In this document: positions 38,601-49,234 of the stretch, piece by piece
How positions within the stretch are numbered: the first letter of the stretch is position 1
Layout: the number at the start of each line of letters is the position of its first letter
Assembly (NCBI GenBank): GCA_028554755.1
Contig: JAPTOF010000012.1
Span: 514,501-578,500 of the forward strand
From: Cordia subcordata
Taxonomy: Eukaryota; Streptophyta; Magnoliopsida; Boraginales; Cordiaceae
DNA length: 64,000 bases
Direction of reading: 5' to 3'
The notes under the pieces: generated by a model
Told to the model about the DNA's origin: nothing
The model's database searches: none
Seen by the model: the letters and a program-made list of their open reading frames with translations, nothing else
Made by a program: the position numbers and the translations under genes

Positions 38601-39537
38601 TCAGGAGTCTATACTTTTACGGGGGCAGACTCTGCCATTACTCCCAAAACCTGCGTGTGACAAGCAAATGGATGGTGAAGCAAACAGAAAGCTGAATTGG
38701 CATTCTAGTGGTAACCTGACTGGAGGAGCAGAAAATGCCTCTTCATATCACCTGGAGCATATACCAAAAAAGACTGCTGCTAGTTCTGAGGTTAAGTGCC
38801 CAATTAATAGTGATAAGGAATCTTCTAGTCCATCCAAATCCAATCCAGTTCTCAGATTGATGGGCAAGGACCTAATGGTGGTCAACGAAGACAATAATTT
38901 CTTGCCACCACTAGAACCTTCGTACTTGCCTATGATAAATAGCCAAGGAAATCCCATATCTTATACTGCTTCTGGAGTCTGTTCTGGCAATGTCCCAAAC
39001 AAGGACCTGCTTTCATCTCTTCCATCTCAAGGTCCTATCTTTGAGCAGATGCTGGGAAACACAGTAACTCAGCATATTGATGTCACATTATCAAATGGTT
39101 ACAGCAATGGATATAATGGGCCGGCACAAAGACCAACTGATGCATCACCACTTGTGCTTGCTAGTTCATGCACATCAGAACTTCTGGAGTACATGGGTGA
39201 CTGCTATACTCCCAAAGAGCAACTCACTACGATGAACAGATTGGTGGCGTGTGATATGGTGAAAGCTTCATCACCTCCTGAGCAGGGCCTGATTGTAGGG
39301 TCTTCAGCTGTCACTCCAGTATTGGTGACTTCAGGCTTCAATCCAAGGCATGTATATCCCATTTATGATTATAGATCACATACATCTTCTCCATTTGGAG
39401 TATCATCACTGGTGCAATGCCCAAATCTTCAGATGGGAGTAAGTTCAGGCCCTACCAAGTGGAATTGTGTTCCAAAAGGTTCAAATTTATTGCAGAAGAG
39501 TTACTTCACACGTTCCTCATCGCCAACTTATATATGA
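35613..39537 (+). CDS. HAP8: HAPLESS 8-like protein with a UBZ4 zinc finger, N-terminally shortened
   Basis: Exons 35613-36203 and 36646-39537 join in phase 0 and give 1160 residues from the first usable ATG (35613); a second ATG is at 35628. Near the N-terminus is a Rad18-type UBZ4 finger (ICPVCKTF...HIDRC; C-X2-C with H-X3-C), followed by a family-typical block with MVDIYATAQYCTLEELDKRNG. The rest is long, polar and probably disordered, with basic patches (KFLQKKKIKKKQ) suggesting nuclear location. Family members are usually longer at the N-terminus, and here that part is decayed (34178-35612). The open frame of nearly 3.5 kb without a stop argues that the remainder is still selected. Arabidopsis HAP8 was found by a male-gametophyte (pollen) defect; its molecular role is unknown to me. 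UBZ fingers bind ubiquitin. Confidence 0.75.
38266..38460 (+). repeat. In-frame 72-bp (24-residue) tandem repeat in the HAP8-like CDS
   Basis: Units start at 38266, 38338 and 38410. Each encodes DA(I/V)xDxSTPxxxAAYAGG(K/E)RLAT or a shortened version. The copies are very similar, which points to recent expansion, and the reading frame is kept. Confidence 0.9.
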
Positions 39538-40287
39538 CCCTTGCGTTGTTCTATCCCAATGGCTTTAGTAATCTTCATACAGCATTTGCTTTGTTAGTAT
39601 TGCCCCTGCTGGAATCAGTAAACTCTTTTTCCCTAGTCAACTGACCGCAGAAACTTTGATACTAGAGGTCTTAACAGTATAAAGATGGTGTTCATGCTGG
39701 AATCTATAGACTGTTTTATGAAATTTGGTAAGAGTTAACAGTTCTCCTAGGCTTCTGGCTGTCTTGAACTTCCCAGGTGATGTATAAGCAACTTTTGAAC
39801 AACAAGCTTCACTGGGAAACAATTGTCTTTTTCTTTTTTTTTCCTTTTTATTCTCTTTTTAATCTCTTTTTCCATTGCTCCCTGGGGACCAAAAGCTAAT
39901 ATAGTAATCTGCCTATAAAATAGAGTTTCGATCTGTTTCTTTCAAATACTCCAATCCGGTATGTGTTGCAGCATTCTTATGGTCTGATAGGTCTCTGACA
40001 AATTACACTATGATAATGAGAGATCATGACAGTATGATTATTCATTCTACTACCTCTAGTGTGGCTAATTGGCAACCTCAAGAAAACTTGGACCACTACG
40101 ATTCTTTCGGTTGTAAGTGCTATATTGTTCAATGCAAAAGGACAACTACTGCAAAATATTTTTTGTTATGCGTAGAGTTTGAGAAACGATAAATTGACTT
40201 TGAGCTAACATTTACAGTAGGCACTGAATTTAATTTATTTTTAGTTACGTATCATATTATAGTTCCTACCGTAAATTGAGGAGCAAT
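39538..40287 (+). other. HAP8-like 3' UTR and intergenic spacer
   Basis: The first few hundred bases are probably 3' UTR. A short open frame at about 40010-40192 contains DSFGCKCYIVQ, faintly like the FGC-C motif of copia integrase, but nothing around it supports a retroelement. Confidence 0.4.
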
Positions 40288-40484
40288 TAAGGTTCACTTG
40301 AATTGATTCTTTAAACAAAGTGTCTTTTTATTGAACTGTTTTGGAAAATTGAAATTTTTAATTCTTTCGAAGAGTTTCAGTTTTTGTTTTTGAACACTAA
40401 TCAAATATTTACTCACAAAATAGCATTTTATTGAAAAAGTACTTTTGTATTAAATAAAAAAAAATCAATCCAATAGGGTCTTTA
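40288..40484. mobile_element. MITE with short TIRs
   Basis: The left end, aaggttcacttgaattgatt, pairs with the reverse complement of the right end, aaagaccctattggattgatt. TTA/TAA sequence is present at both borders. The interior is AT-rich, non-coding and about 200 bp. Confidence 0.5.
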
Positions 40485-41751
40485 ATAGTCAAGTTGAAGC
40501 AGTAAATGCACATGGAAAAGGTCTTGTGTACAACCCTTTTGTGTACGTTCAATGCTGGTTTCTGTTACTGCAGCATGCAACAGAGGTGACAATTGATCTG
40601 AGTCTCCATCTTGTTTGCCACAATCTAGACATCTTTCTCTCATCATTTTCATGCTTTGGAATTAACTTATGTGCACGAGTATTTTCAGTACGTGGGGGTG
40701 GGGCCCCTATCAAAGTAGTAAATTCACCTTTCGGTTGTTTCCATTGTTTAGCTTATTTGTTGTGTTTTAAGTTTAATGTGATATTTGTGGGTTTGTTGAT
40801 GGACGTGTGTGGTGCGAGTTGCCTGATGAGAGCTTGACATCTTAACAACCCTCTCGGAAATAATGGAACTATGATGAGTTCAAATGGTTGATGTTAAATT
40901 TATAGACGAATCTCGTGAGTTACTGGTTGAAAAAAAAAAAAAGCCTTCCCGCAAAAAATGTGTGGACCGTTCTTTGTCTTTTTTTAATATGTAAAAGGAG
41001 GTAACGTCAATTTATTGAGAAACTAGTAATGTAAGAGTTGAGATACTTATATAATCCCCCCCCCCCCCCCAAAAGATTTTGAGCTCGTTCCGGGATTCTT
41101 CTAAACAATGCTCTCCCAAGGAGCCATTAATGTTTGAGCAATATGGTAGTGATCAAGCAGCATCAAGGAATGGATTCGTGCTATGTAGACAATAAATGAG
41201 GAGAGAGGTGATCATTTATTCGCTAGCTCCATGCATGGCTGATACAGAAGTCAGAACCACCATAACGCATAAGTATCTGTGTGACACAGATGGATTGCTT
41301 CTCCACTTCTTCAAAGGACATTTGTACAGACTTTTCCAGAGTTTGTGAGGCCGCTTATAAGTTGCACTTATGGTAGCAGCTAACTAATCCATCTTTCCAG
41401 CTTTTGGGCAAACACCAGCATTTATAGATCTTTCGTGCATGCATTGAATTGAAAGAGAATATATATGTACGTGCATGCTAATTGTATGCTTCATGCATGT
41501 CAACTTTCTTATGTATCAAGCATCATATAATATTTTATTATTCAAAATAAGAATCAAGTAAACATGCTATCCAAGCTAACAAATGATAAAATAACATTTG
41601 TGACAGAATGATGTAAAAAAATATAAAAAATAATATTAACAAGACAAGGAAAAAGACAAAATAGACAGAATAATTGGAGATGTCATACAACACCGACTTA
41701 TTAATAATCAGCCAACTCGATGAAATTCAACATTTAAGCTAACTCGAAAAA
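40485..41751. other. Intergenic, no gene seen
   Basis: A poly-C run of about 14 bp lies at about 41057-41070. The open frame at 40526-40837 has no recognisable domain. I see nothing else that I can support. Confidence 0.4.
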
Positions 41752-41972
41752 GGGGCCTATTTGAATTGATTTTTTTTTAATAAAAAATACTTGAAGGTAC
41801 ATATTTTTTGTAATAAATATCTAGATTAAATTTTAAGAAGAGTTAAAATTTTAAAAAAAGTTTAATTTAAATTTTTTTAAAAATTAAAATTTTTAACTTT
41901 TCAAAAAAAGTACCTTGTCCAAAAGTTTTTAAGAAAAGTACTTTTAAAAAAATAATTAATCCAAATGAGCCA
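41752..41972. mobile_element. MITE with G-rich TIRs
   Basis: The left end, ggggcctatttgaattgatt, matches the reverse complement of the right end, ggctcatttggattaatt. The interior is A/T runs with aaaagtact at both sides. It belongs to the same loose group as the element at 59694-59921. Confidence 0.6.
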
Positions 41973-42589
41973 TAAAAACTTTTGGCAGAAGCACTTCTAG
42001 GGTTCCAATAGATCCCTTAGAAATGACTCCCCATGCTCTATTTACGCTCCTCCATATGTGGAGAGCCATAAATCCACTCCATATAACTCAGATGGTCACT
42101 TTTATGACCACTGGAGATGTGATAATGACCCCAACAAATACGTTAAAAAATATGAATAGAAATCGACCCAAAAACTCAACAAGAATATACTTGAAAATTT
42201 TCTCGTAAAGACTTAAACAAAAATTTATAAAATAACATATACGAAAAAAATAAATAAGAAAATATTAAAAGTGAAATTAAATAAGGAGTACGTAAATATG
42301 AAAGGTTATTGAAATAAAACTTAAGTAAGGACTAAAAATGAATTCCATGTATTAGTATAAATCAGTGTGTGTATCATGGATATTATATATTTTTATTTTC
42401 TATTTTGGGTAATTTCGATTATTTAAAGGTCAATTAGTTTAATTTGTTGAAAAAAATATTAATCTATTGAAGATATATCTTTTTCAAATATTCATGGATT
42501 TTTACTGTTTTAGTTTTGGTATTTTAACTAGTTATAACAGCACATTCACATATTAAAAAGTTCACTAATAATTAAGGTTAATTGTACAT

Positions 42590-43159
42590 AAACTCAAACA
42601 TAAAATAAATATCTAAAATAATTGATCAAAAAAGTTAAAACCTACAACGTTAGAAGATAAACACTATCAATCAAAATTTTATTGCTTTTAATTCCCTTTT
42701 TTTGGAAAAGATATATATGTTGTTTGTTATAATCTTATTTTAAGATACTTATTATATTGAAATGATGTACATCTTATCACGCATCATTTAAAAAATTCGA
42801 AATAAACCATACTTTTTATCTTATAATAAATAAGCAATCTATGCTATCTTATTTTTTATAATTATAGAATATACGATGCATGTGATAAGATATTTTAAAT
42901 TTTATAAAATATTTCCAAATTTCAATAAGATAAGTATAGATCATTCCAAACACACTAATAATCTTTAGATTTCTGCTCATATTTTGCTCTGCTCATTTTC
43001 TTTTCCCCAAAATGTTGTCAAAGTCCAACGCAAATAAAGTGTCCAAGTTCCTAAATTAGTTTGTTTATATATCCAAACTCATGGAATTTTTTGATATAAT
43101 GTTGTAGGTTTTAACTTTTTTGATAAATTATTTTAGATATTTATTTTAGGTTTGAGTTT
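42590..43159. repeat. Foldback element with 60-bp inverted arms
   Basis: The arm at 42590-42653 (aaactcaaacataaaataa ... cctacaacgtta) is the near-perfect reverse complement of 43098-43159 (taatgttgtagg ... aggtttgagttt). Inside, a second pair (cttatcacgcatc at about 42774 and gatgcatgtgataag at about 42877) forms another hairpin. There is no coding sequence. A short direct repeat (caaactcatggaa) lies beside and beyond the right arm at about 43075 and 43168. Confidence 0.85.
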
Positions 43160-43848
43160 ATATATTCAAACTCATGGAACACAAGCCATATCACTTACTG
43201 ACTTTATAGACTCCAGTAATCGAAGAAGACTTCGAATGCTCGAGTACTGATTTGATATTTATAGTGGAAGATATACATTTGACATTCATGCGGAGGAAAA
43301 AAAAAAAAGAGATACCATGTTTTGATTAGATTATTATTAGTACAAAAAATTAAAAAGGAAAAACAAATGTCTTGACAGATTTTTGTTAAATTATGATTAA
43401 AAAAATATAAAAAGGAAGCATAAATATTTTTTAAAGCATTAATTATATTTTTAATTAAACGGTCAAAATTTGTTTATTTAAATCTAAAAGATTAGAATAT
43501 ATTTCCTAATCAGCCGAGGACTACTGTATTCGAAGAGAATCCGAATCCTCCCGGGTGAGGACGAGGGTTAATTCGGTATGGAGGTTTTGAAAGAAAAAGT
43601 TCAAAATGCTACAATTTTTTTTGTATTCTTTAGTATCTATACTTTTCCTAAGGGAGCAATCAAAATATATATGCAAAAATATTAATTATTTTTAACCATT
43701 CCAATGGGCCCTCTTACTGCAATTAATTACCATTTTTTCCTTCTAGACTATTTTATTATTTTTTTTAACAGCATTTTATTAATTTTCAAACAATCAAAAC
43801 AAAAGCACAAACTTCCACGTTTGTAAATCCCAAAATCCACCGATATTC
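43160..43848 (+). other. Promoter region of the WIP gene
   Basis: AT-rich DNA with no coding sequence, between the foldback element and the WIP leader exon. The last 60 bases before 43849 probably hold the core promoter, though I see no clear TATA box. Confidence 0.35.
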
Positions 43849-43856
43849 TAGGGTTT
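43849..43856 (-). promoter_or_regulatory. Telo-box-like element before the WIP leader
   Basis: The sequence ctagggtttt, the reverse of AAAACCCTAG, lies about 15 bp before the leader ATG. Telo-boxes near starts are common in plant growth-associated genes. Function is inferred only. Confidence 0.35.
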
Positions 43857-43865
43857 TCGTTTTCT

Positions 43866-43966
43866 ATGCCTTTCAACTCCAGTTCTTCTTCACCCTCTCT
43901 CTCTCTATTCTTTATGGCCGATGAAAAGGTACGCTTTTAATTACTCTATTAGTTTCAAACAGAATG

Positions 43967-44009
<43 letters not shown>

Positions 44010-44325
44010 ACACCATAAAGAGCCAAACTTTTCTTCCATTTCCGTCGCTTTCCTTTTTAATTACCACATAGTGGCGTGGAAATGAGTCAAATTTTATTTG
44101 GATTTAGTTAAAGTGCAAAAAAAAAGTAGTAAATTAATTTACTGAATAATTTTTTTTGCTAGATTTGGCCCCATGAGCTGGAATGATGGTTCCTTGTTCT
44201 CGATCTTGATCTGAATTTCACTGGGTTAACTCGTAATTGTAGGAAAATGAAGAAATTGGAAAAACCCCTAAATTGAGAAAAAGGCCCTAAATTTTGTTAT
44301 GCTTATTGTTGTTGTGTAGTTTTGA
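43866..44325 (+). other. WIP leader exon, intron and overlapping upstream ORF
   Basis: An ATG at 43866 opens 21 codons (start MPFNSSSSS, end MADEK) up to a donor AAG|GTACGC at 43928/43929. Joined to the acceptor TGTGTAG ending at 44319, the frame reads one Phe codon and then TGA at 44323-44325. That stop shares its A with the main ATG (TGATG). The intron contains an (AT)n(AC)n repeat. The join is inferred from splice consensus. Confidence 0.45.
43967..44009. repeat. (AT)n(AC)n microsatellite in the leader intron
   Basis: An AT run at about 43967-43982 is followed by an AC run to about 44009. It lies in the inferred 5' leader intron of the WIP gene. Confidence 0.95.
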
Positions 44326-45776
44326 TGAATATGGAAAGTGAGAGTTCTGTAATTGAATCTGTGGAAGATAATGAAGCAATAGGGACTAGTGAGAACTTGG
44401 ATAGTAGTGGTGAAAGTGTAAATAAAGTTGAGAATAATAATGGGTCGTGTGCTGTGGAGCATGATAAGCAATTGGGTGAGGATGCTCATTTAAAGGGTAA
44501 TACAGTTGAAGTTATGGAGCCTGTGAATTTGCCACCCACAGTGGTGGCGGTGGCAGAGGCTTCAGGTTTGGGTTCAGTTTCCGTTTCGCCTTCTACAGAC
44601 GCAACAGTGAGGAAAGGGTATGGGTTAAGGAAATGGAGAAGGATTAAAAGGGAAGTTACTAATGATGGGGTGGTCATTGTAGATAGTAGAGTGTTGTTGA
44701 AGCGGGGGTTACTTGATGCAGGGGTGCAATCCAGGAAAGCAACGCAATTTTCTGTGGAGATAAAGCAGAAAAGTGAAGGGTCTGTTTTGTCTACCAGTGC
44801 GGTGGTGGATGGTTTTGCTAAGGTTGGTGGTTCCGGTTCGATGGTGGGACAGGTATTTGCAGCTGGGATGGACTCAGAGAACAGTGAGGATCAGAGTAGC
44901 AAGTCTTCTAAACGGGCCAGTGTTCCGAGGATGAGGTATGAGGGACCCGTGGTAGTGGGACAGTTGCGTGATAAGACCAAGATGAAGAGTTTGAGTGGGA
45001 AGAACTTAGGTAGTTCTTTTCAGAGAGTTCAGCAGGTTAAGGTTTGTACGGAATCCAGTAAGAAGCCTAGAGGAGAACGGTTCAAAATCGAGAAGGAAAA
45101 CTCTCATTCCAGCATGGAATCTGACTCACGAAGCTCCAACTTTGTCTTTATGCAGGATACTAACTCTCTGACCAGCAATGGGAGACTAAATGGAGGCTCA
45201 ATGATCCGCGATGGAGAAAATGACCATGAAGCTCAGGGCAACGAAGGACAAGTTCATGAGGAACTTCAGCCAGGTTACAGCAGAAGAAATGATGGAGATT
45301 CTGAAGATGTCTCCAAAAGAGATGTGGCTGCTGGCTCATCTTGCGGAGTAAAGGAAGAAAGTAGTGAGAATCAGGAGTCATCAATGGTTCGGGATCCTCT
45401 AGCTGAGTCTATTAATTTGCTCCAGTCTGCGCAGGAAGCGCTTGAAAAAGGTGGGTTTGCTTTGTACTTTGCCATCTTGATGTATTTTTGTGTTTATACA
45501 TCGAATTCCATTAATAGAAAGGAACTCTATCCTGTATAGTGTTATGATATCATATCAACATAGAGATGCTTTTGTGAGGCTTGGTATTAAGTTAATCCCT
45601 GAATGGCTAAGTGGGCTGTTGGAACTCTCATAGGAAGGGTCAGAGTGATTGCTGCAGGCCGTTGTGAATTGAGAAAGTGAAAAGCATAACCTAGTATGGT
45701 CACATTGTTCTGTTCCATGTATAAAGAAATAACAAATCATTGGGTAATAAGTTGTATTTCATGCCATAGTTTGCAG

Positions 45777-45818
<42 letters not shown>

Positions 45819-46894
45819 CCAGGTATACGGAAAGAATTCTTTTCCTTGATTTATCTCTAAAGTGTTTGCTGGTTGTAAATATATATGACAAACATTTATC
45901 AATCCAAGGCTGGAGGTGCGGTCATGGTTAAGATAATAATATTAAATGGTCATGTGAAGCATGCGATTCCTTTCTAGATTCAAGCTAGTAGCACTCAATT
46001 TTTTCAAAAATGTGAATTAGTAGCTGGAGCAGTGGCTTCTATAAAAGAGGAACATGATCTATGGTCAAGGACTTTTGTCGTTAATTTTGAGACTGGTTCA
46101 GTCTTTCTTCTTTTGAATAGCCATTATGGCAGCCTGATGTATGTATTTCTGCAGAGATTCAGGAATATAGGGAAATCAGAAAGGGAGATAGTCTTGTTGA
46201 TGATTCAAGTTTGAATAGTCACTTTTGTTTTGACGATATAGCTGTTGGTTTAGAAGACCATGGCCCAAGCTCTTTAGAACAGTTACACCCTGGTGACCAT
46301 GTCCCTTGTTCTTTGCATGCCTGGGAGTCTGAGATCAATAGCTTAAAGGAAAATATTAACATTCTGGAAAGCAAGCTTGAAGAGACTACCACTATACTTA
46401 AGATGAAAGAATCAAGAATTGTTGAACTGGAGGCCATATCAAGTAGTAGGTCTCTTGAAAACAGAGGTAGTGCAATAGAGTTAAACCTGGGAAATGATGC
46501 AGATGTTGAATCTGAAATTGAGGCCCTCTTTAGAGTAAGGATTGAAGCTGAAGTCGAGTATTTGACAATATCAAGAACAATCGACAACCTGAGACTTTTG
46601 TCTTTTGACCAAATTTCCATCCTGGAGGAGCAAAAGAAATTAGCTTTAGAGCAATCCCAGATACTGAACAAGCTCAGAAATTCAGAATCTCAAGCTGCAA
46701 GCCTAAAGAAGAAAGCTGAACAGTTGGACAGCTATTGTGAAGATATTGTAAGTGCTGATGAGACATTGAAGCTACAGAAGAGGGTATGTAAATACACTTA
46801 CTGTTTCTTTATACAGTTGATTCTGCTGGCTGTTATCCTAGGACTTATTCGTTTGCGGTTGTCACCCCAATCCGCTGGGGTTGTACCTACATAA
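44325..46894 (+). CDS. WIP: WPP-domain-interacting protein (WIP), plant KASH protein
   Basis: Exons 44325-45450 and 46155-46894 join in phase 1 and give 621 residues; the next ATG at 44331 is an alternative start. The N-terminal half is acidic and serine-rich, with the family block GYGLRKWRRIKRE and DSENSEDQSSKSS. From about residue 365 it forms a long coiled coil (ESEINSLKENINILESKLEE and following heptads). A single membrane helix at about 591-607 is followed by a short tail ending exactly in VVPT. That tail is the signature of plant WIP KASH domains, in which it inserts into SUN proteins in the perinuclear space. By family knowledge WIPs sit in the outer nuclear envelope, bridge SUN proteins to WIT and myosin XI-i, and anchor RanGAP through its WPP domain. 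All key parts are intact. Confidence 0.92.
45776..45818. repeat. (AT)n(GT)n microsatellite in the WIP intron
   Basis: An AT run is followed by a GT run within the single intron that separates the WIP coding exons. Confidence 0.95.
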
Positions 46895-48019
46895 TTTCGA
46901 GAAGCTTTTTTCTTTTTTTTTTATGATCTTTTTATCCCTTCTTTTCTTCTTTTACCTGTGAAAGCTGTCCAGAGCTAGCGTTTACAAGTTCTGTAGCTTC
47001 TTTTAGGTAGGATAGATAGATCAAACGAGTGTTGTCTTTCTCATTTATGTTGTTTTGGTTTCATATGATAAATTGGGTTTTTTAGTCTTAGTTTATCTGA
47101 GTATGGTCTCTCAGGTCCAACTGGAATCCATCTGGTTTGTTCTCTCATTATTGCTCTTCAACACGTTTTACCAAAGATATTTTTCATGTGCCCGTGTAAT
47201 GGTCTATTGAATCATCTATTACTATTAAAACTCTCTTATAATATTATACGGGATCCAAATTCGGCTCATAATATTACCGCCCTTCGTTTAAATGGTCTAG
47301 TCTCCTATAATGTTATGCGGGGTTGAAATTCGAGTCAGTAAAACTGAAGTAGAAGCAGTCTTAATGTTTCGGATAAATGTGGTTAAGGCACATAAAAATA
47401 AAAAAATGGTGATGGGGCATAAAGAGAGTAGCTTTCAGAACAGGTTCACGGGAATGTGTCAATGAAACGGTTGAGACTTGTATTAAACACATCAACTTTG
47501 GAAATTAGTTTTAACGCTTCGTGCACTACATGTATATAGTGACCCCATGCCACTTGCCTCTTCTTCAACGTAGGACCAAACATTGGTAGGAGAAAATTGA
47601 CATGGACAGGCACTGGACATGGCTCACTGCGTCATCATCTCAATTTCACATCACGCCTATTAGGATATTTTTAAAAAAAACTATATTTTAGTATAGCTTT
47701 ATCAATCTGTAATGTGTTTTTGGTTGACCTAGTAATAGACTAGGTCAAGAAGTAAATAAAGTGTGTGATTAACATGGACTTATTGAAATAGCGGTACAAG
47801 ATGACTTCTGAAAAGTTAGACAAAGATATATTTAAACGAAGTTTCAGGGACACATGCCTAGCAAATGATACGAATCTCAATAAGAATGAGCCCTATCAGA
47901 TACATATAATTGACTTATTTGGAGAAAGAATTAAATCTTGATTTGGTTCAGTTATAGGTGAAATGAAATAGTTGAGCATACGGTGTTATGTAATAATTAT
48001 GAAATTGATGATTAATCAA
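46895..48019. other. WIP 3' UTR and intergenic DNA
   Basis: The 3' UTR probably ends within a few hundred bases. At about 47230-47340 two related stretches (tataatattatacggg...aaattcg and tataatgttatgcgggg...aaattcg) form a degenerate direct repeat. A perfect 10-bp hairpin (ttgacctagt / actaggtcaa, 5-base loop) lies at 47724-47748. No gene is seen. Confidence 0.45.
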
Positions 48020-48370
48020 CAAAAAAATGAATTATATATAGTCTTTTATTTTTTATCTTTTTGACAATTAAAGTCCTTTATCTTTGAAATATAACAATTT
48101 GGTTCTTTTTTTTTTTTTTTGCAATTACTAGCAACGTTAATCTTGAACCAAAATAAGTCCAAAAAAAAAAAATTTTCGGCTCCATATTTTTGTTTATGTC
48201 GAAATTAATCCCTTTATCTTTGTAATTTGTGACACTATTAATCCTAACATCATTATTTATTCATGATTTTTGATTTTAGGGGACCAACAATGTCACAAAT
48301 TTCAAATATAAGAAATTGAATTATCGTATTTTAAACATAAAGAACTTTATTGTAAAAAAAATTAAAAATA
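48020..48370. mobile_element. Possible MITE
   Basis: The left side has gacaattaaagtcctttatc. The right side, read in reverse, has ttacaataaagttctttatg. These give imperfect inverted ends about 330 bp apart around an AT-rich, non-coding interior. The exact limits and the target duplication are not resolved. Confidence 0.4.
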
Positions 48371-49234
48371 ATTAGATCAAACAACTCATTTAATCATAAT
48401 ATATGAAATAATTTCTCCTTCTTAACTTCTGCATGAACCTACGGATAGTTATGCGTGGAACATACACGAGGTCTAAGTTTGGCCTTCATAGAACTCAAAG
48501 TGGGGTAAAAGTGGTTTTATACTATACTTCTTTAAGAACCTTTTCTACTTTTTTTTCAAACTAAAATATTAATAAAATTCTAGGCTTCAACAAGGAAAAA
48601 GTATAAACTTGCGAACAAAGTTGGAAGAATAATAATGTTTTTGCCGAGAGAAGCGTTCCTTGACTTTTGAATATCATTCTTTTCTTTACAAGCCAGATAA
48701 CGATATGCATTTTGGACCTCCACTACCCCCTCACTCACGTATTCTTGGACTCCAATTTTCAAATAAAAGATTGGATATGACCACAACACACAACTTATGC
48801 AACTCTTATCCGTGTATGAAAAGCATTTTTCTTTTTAACTTTTTCTCGAGTAATTTATTTTCTTAGAGAATTTTTCCAAAGTTTTAAACTTCGAGACACA
48901 CTGACTATTATCATAGAAAAGAAGCCAAACGTTGAAGCAGCTTCTTTACATTCTATAGAGGAAGACTGATGATTGCTTCCATTAAGGAAAATAAACATAA
49001 GAAGACAACAACTTGAAGACCACATTAGAGAAAATTATATAAGAAAATTGTTCCCAACTGTGTCTCCGCTGCTCATAGAAAAAAGATCATCAGTCAAGCT
49101 AATTAAAGTCAACTATGAACTACCAATAGGGGCCAAAATATGAGGCACTAATCACTGAGCTGAACAAAAAGTTCCTAGCTGCAGAAACTTGAGGGAAACT
49201 ACTAATTCAGCTGTCTAAATAAGCAACTTATAAG
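48371..49234 (-). other. Intergenic and 3' UTR of the C2H2 gene
   Basis: No gene is seen. The last 200-300 bases before 49235 probably form the 3' UTR of the minus-strand zinc-finger gene. Confidence 0.4.

Noticed and set aside
40010..40192. Short frame with FGCKCYIVQ, faintly like copia integrase
   Set aside because: No neighbouring retroelement domains in any frame, no LTRs, and the similarity covers only a handful of residues.
40526..40837. Open frame of 103 codons between the HAP8-like gene and WIP
   Set aside because: Cys- and Leu-rich without any recognisable motif; composition like its non-coding surroundings; no splice signals of note.
46219..46671. Minus-strand open frame of 150 codons
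   Set aside because: It is the antisense shadow of the WIP coiled-coil exon.
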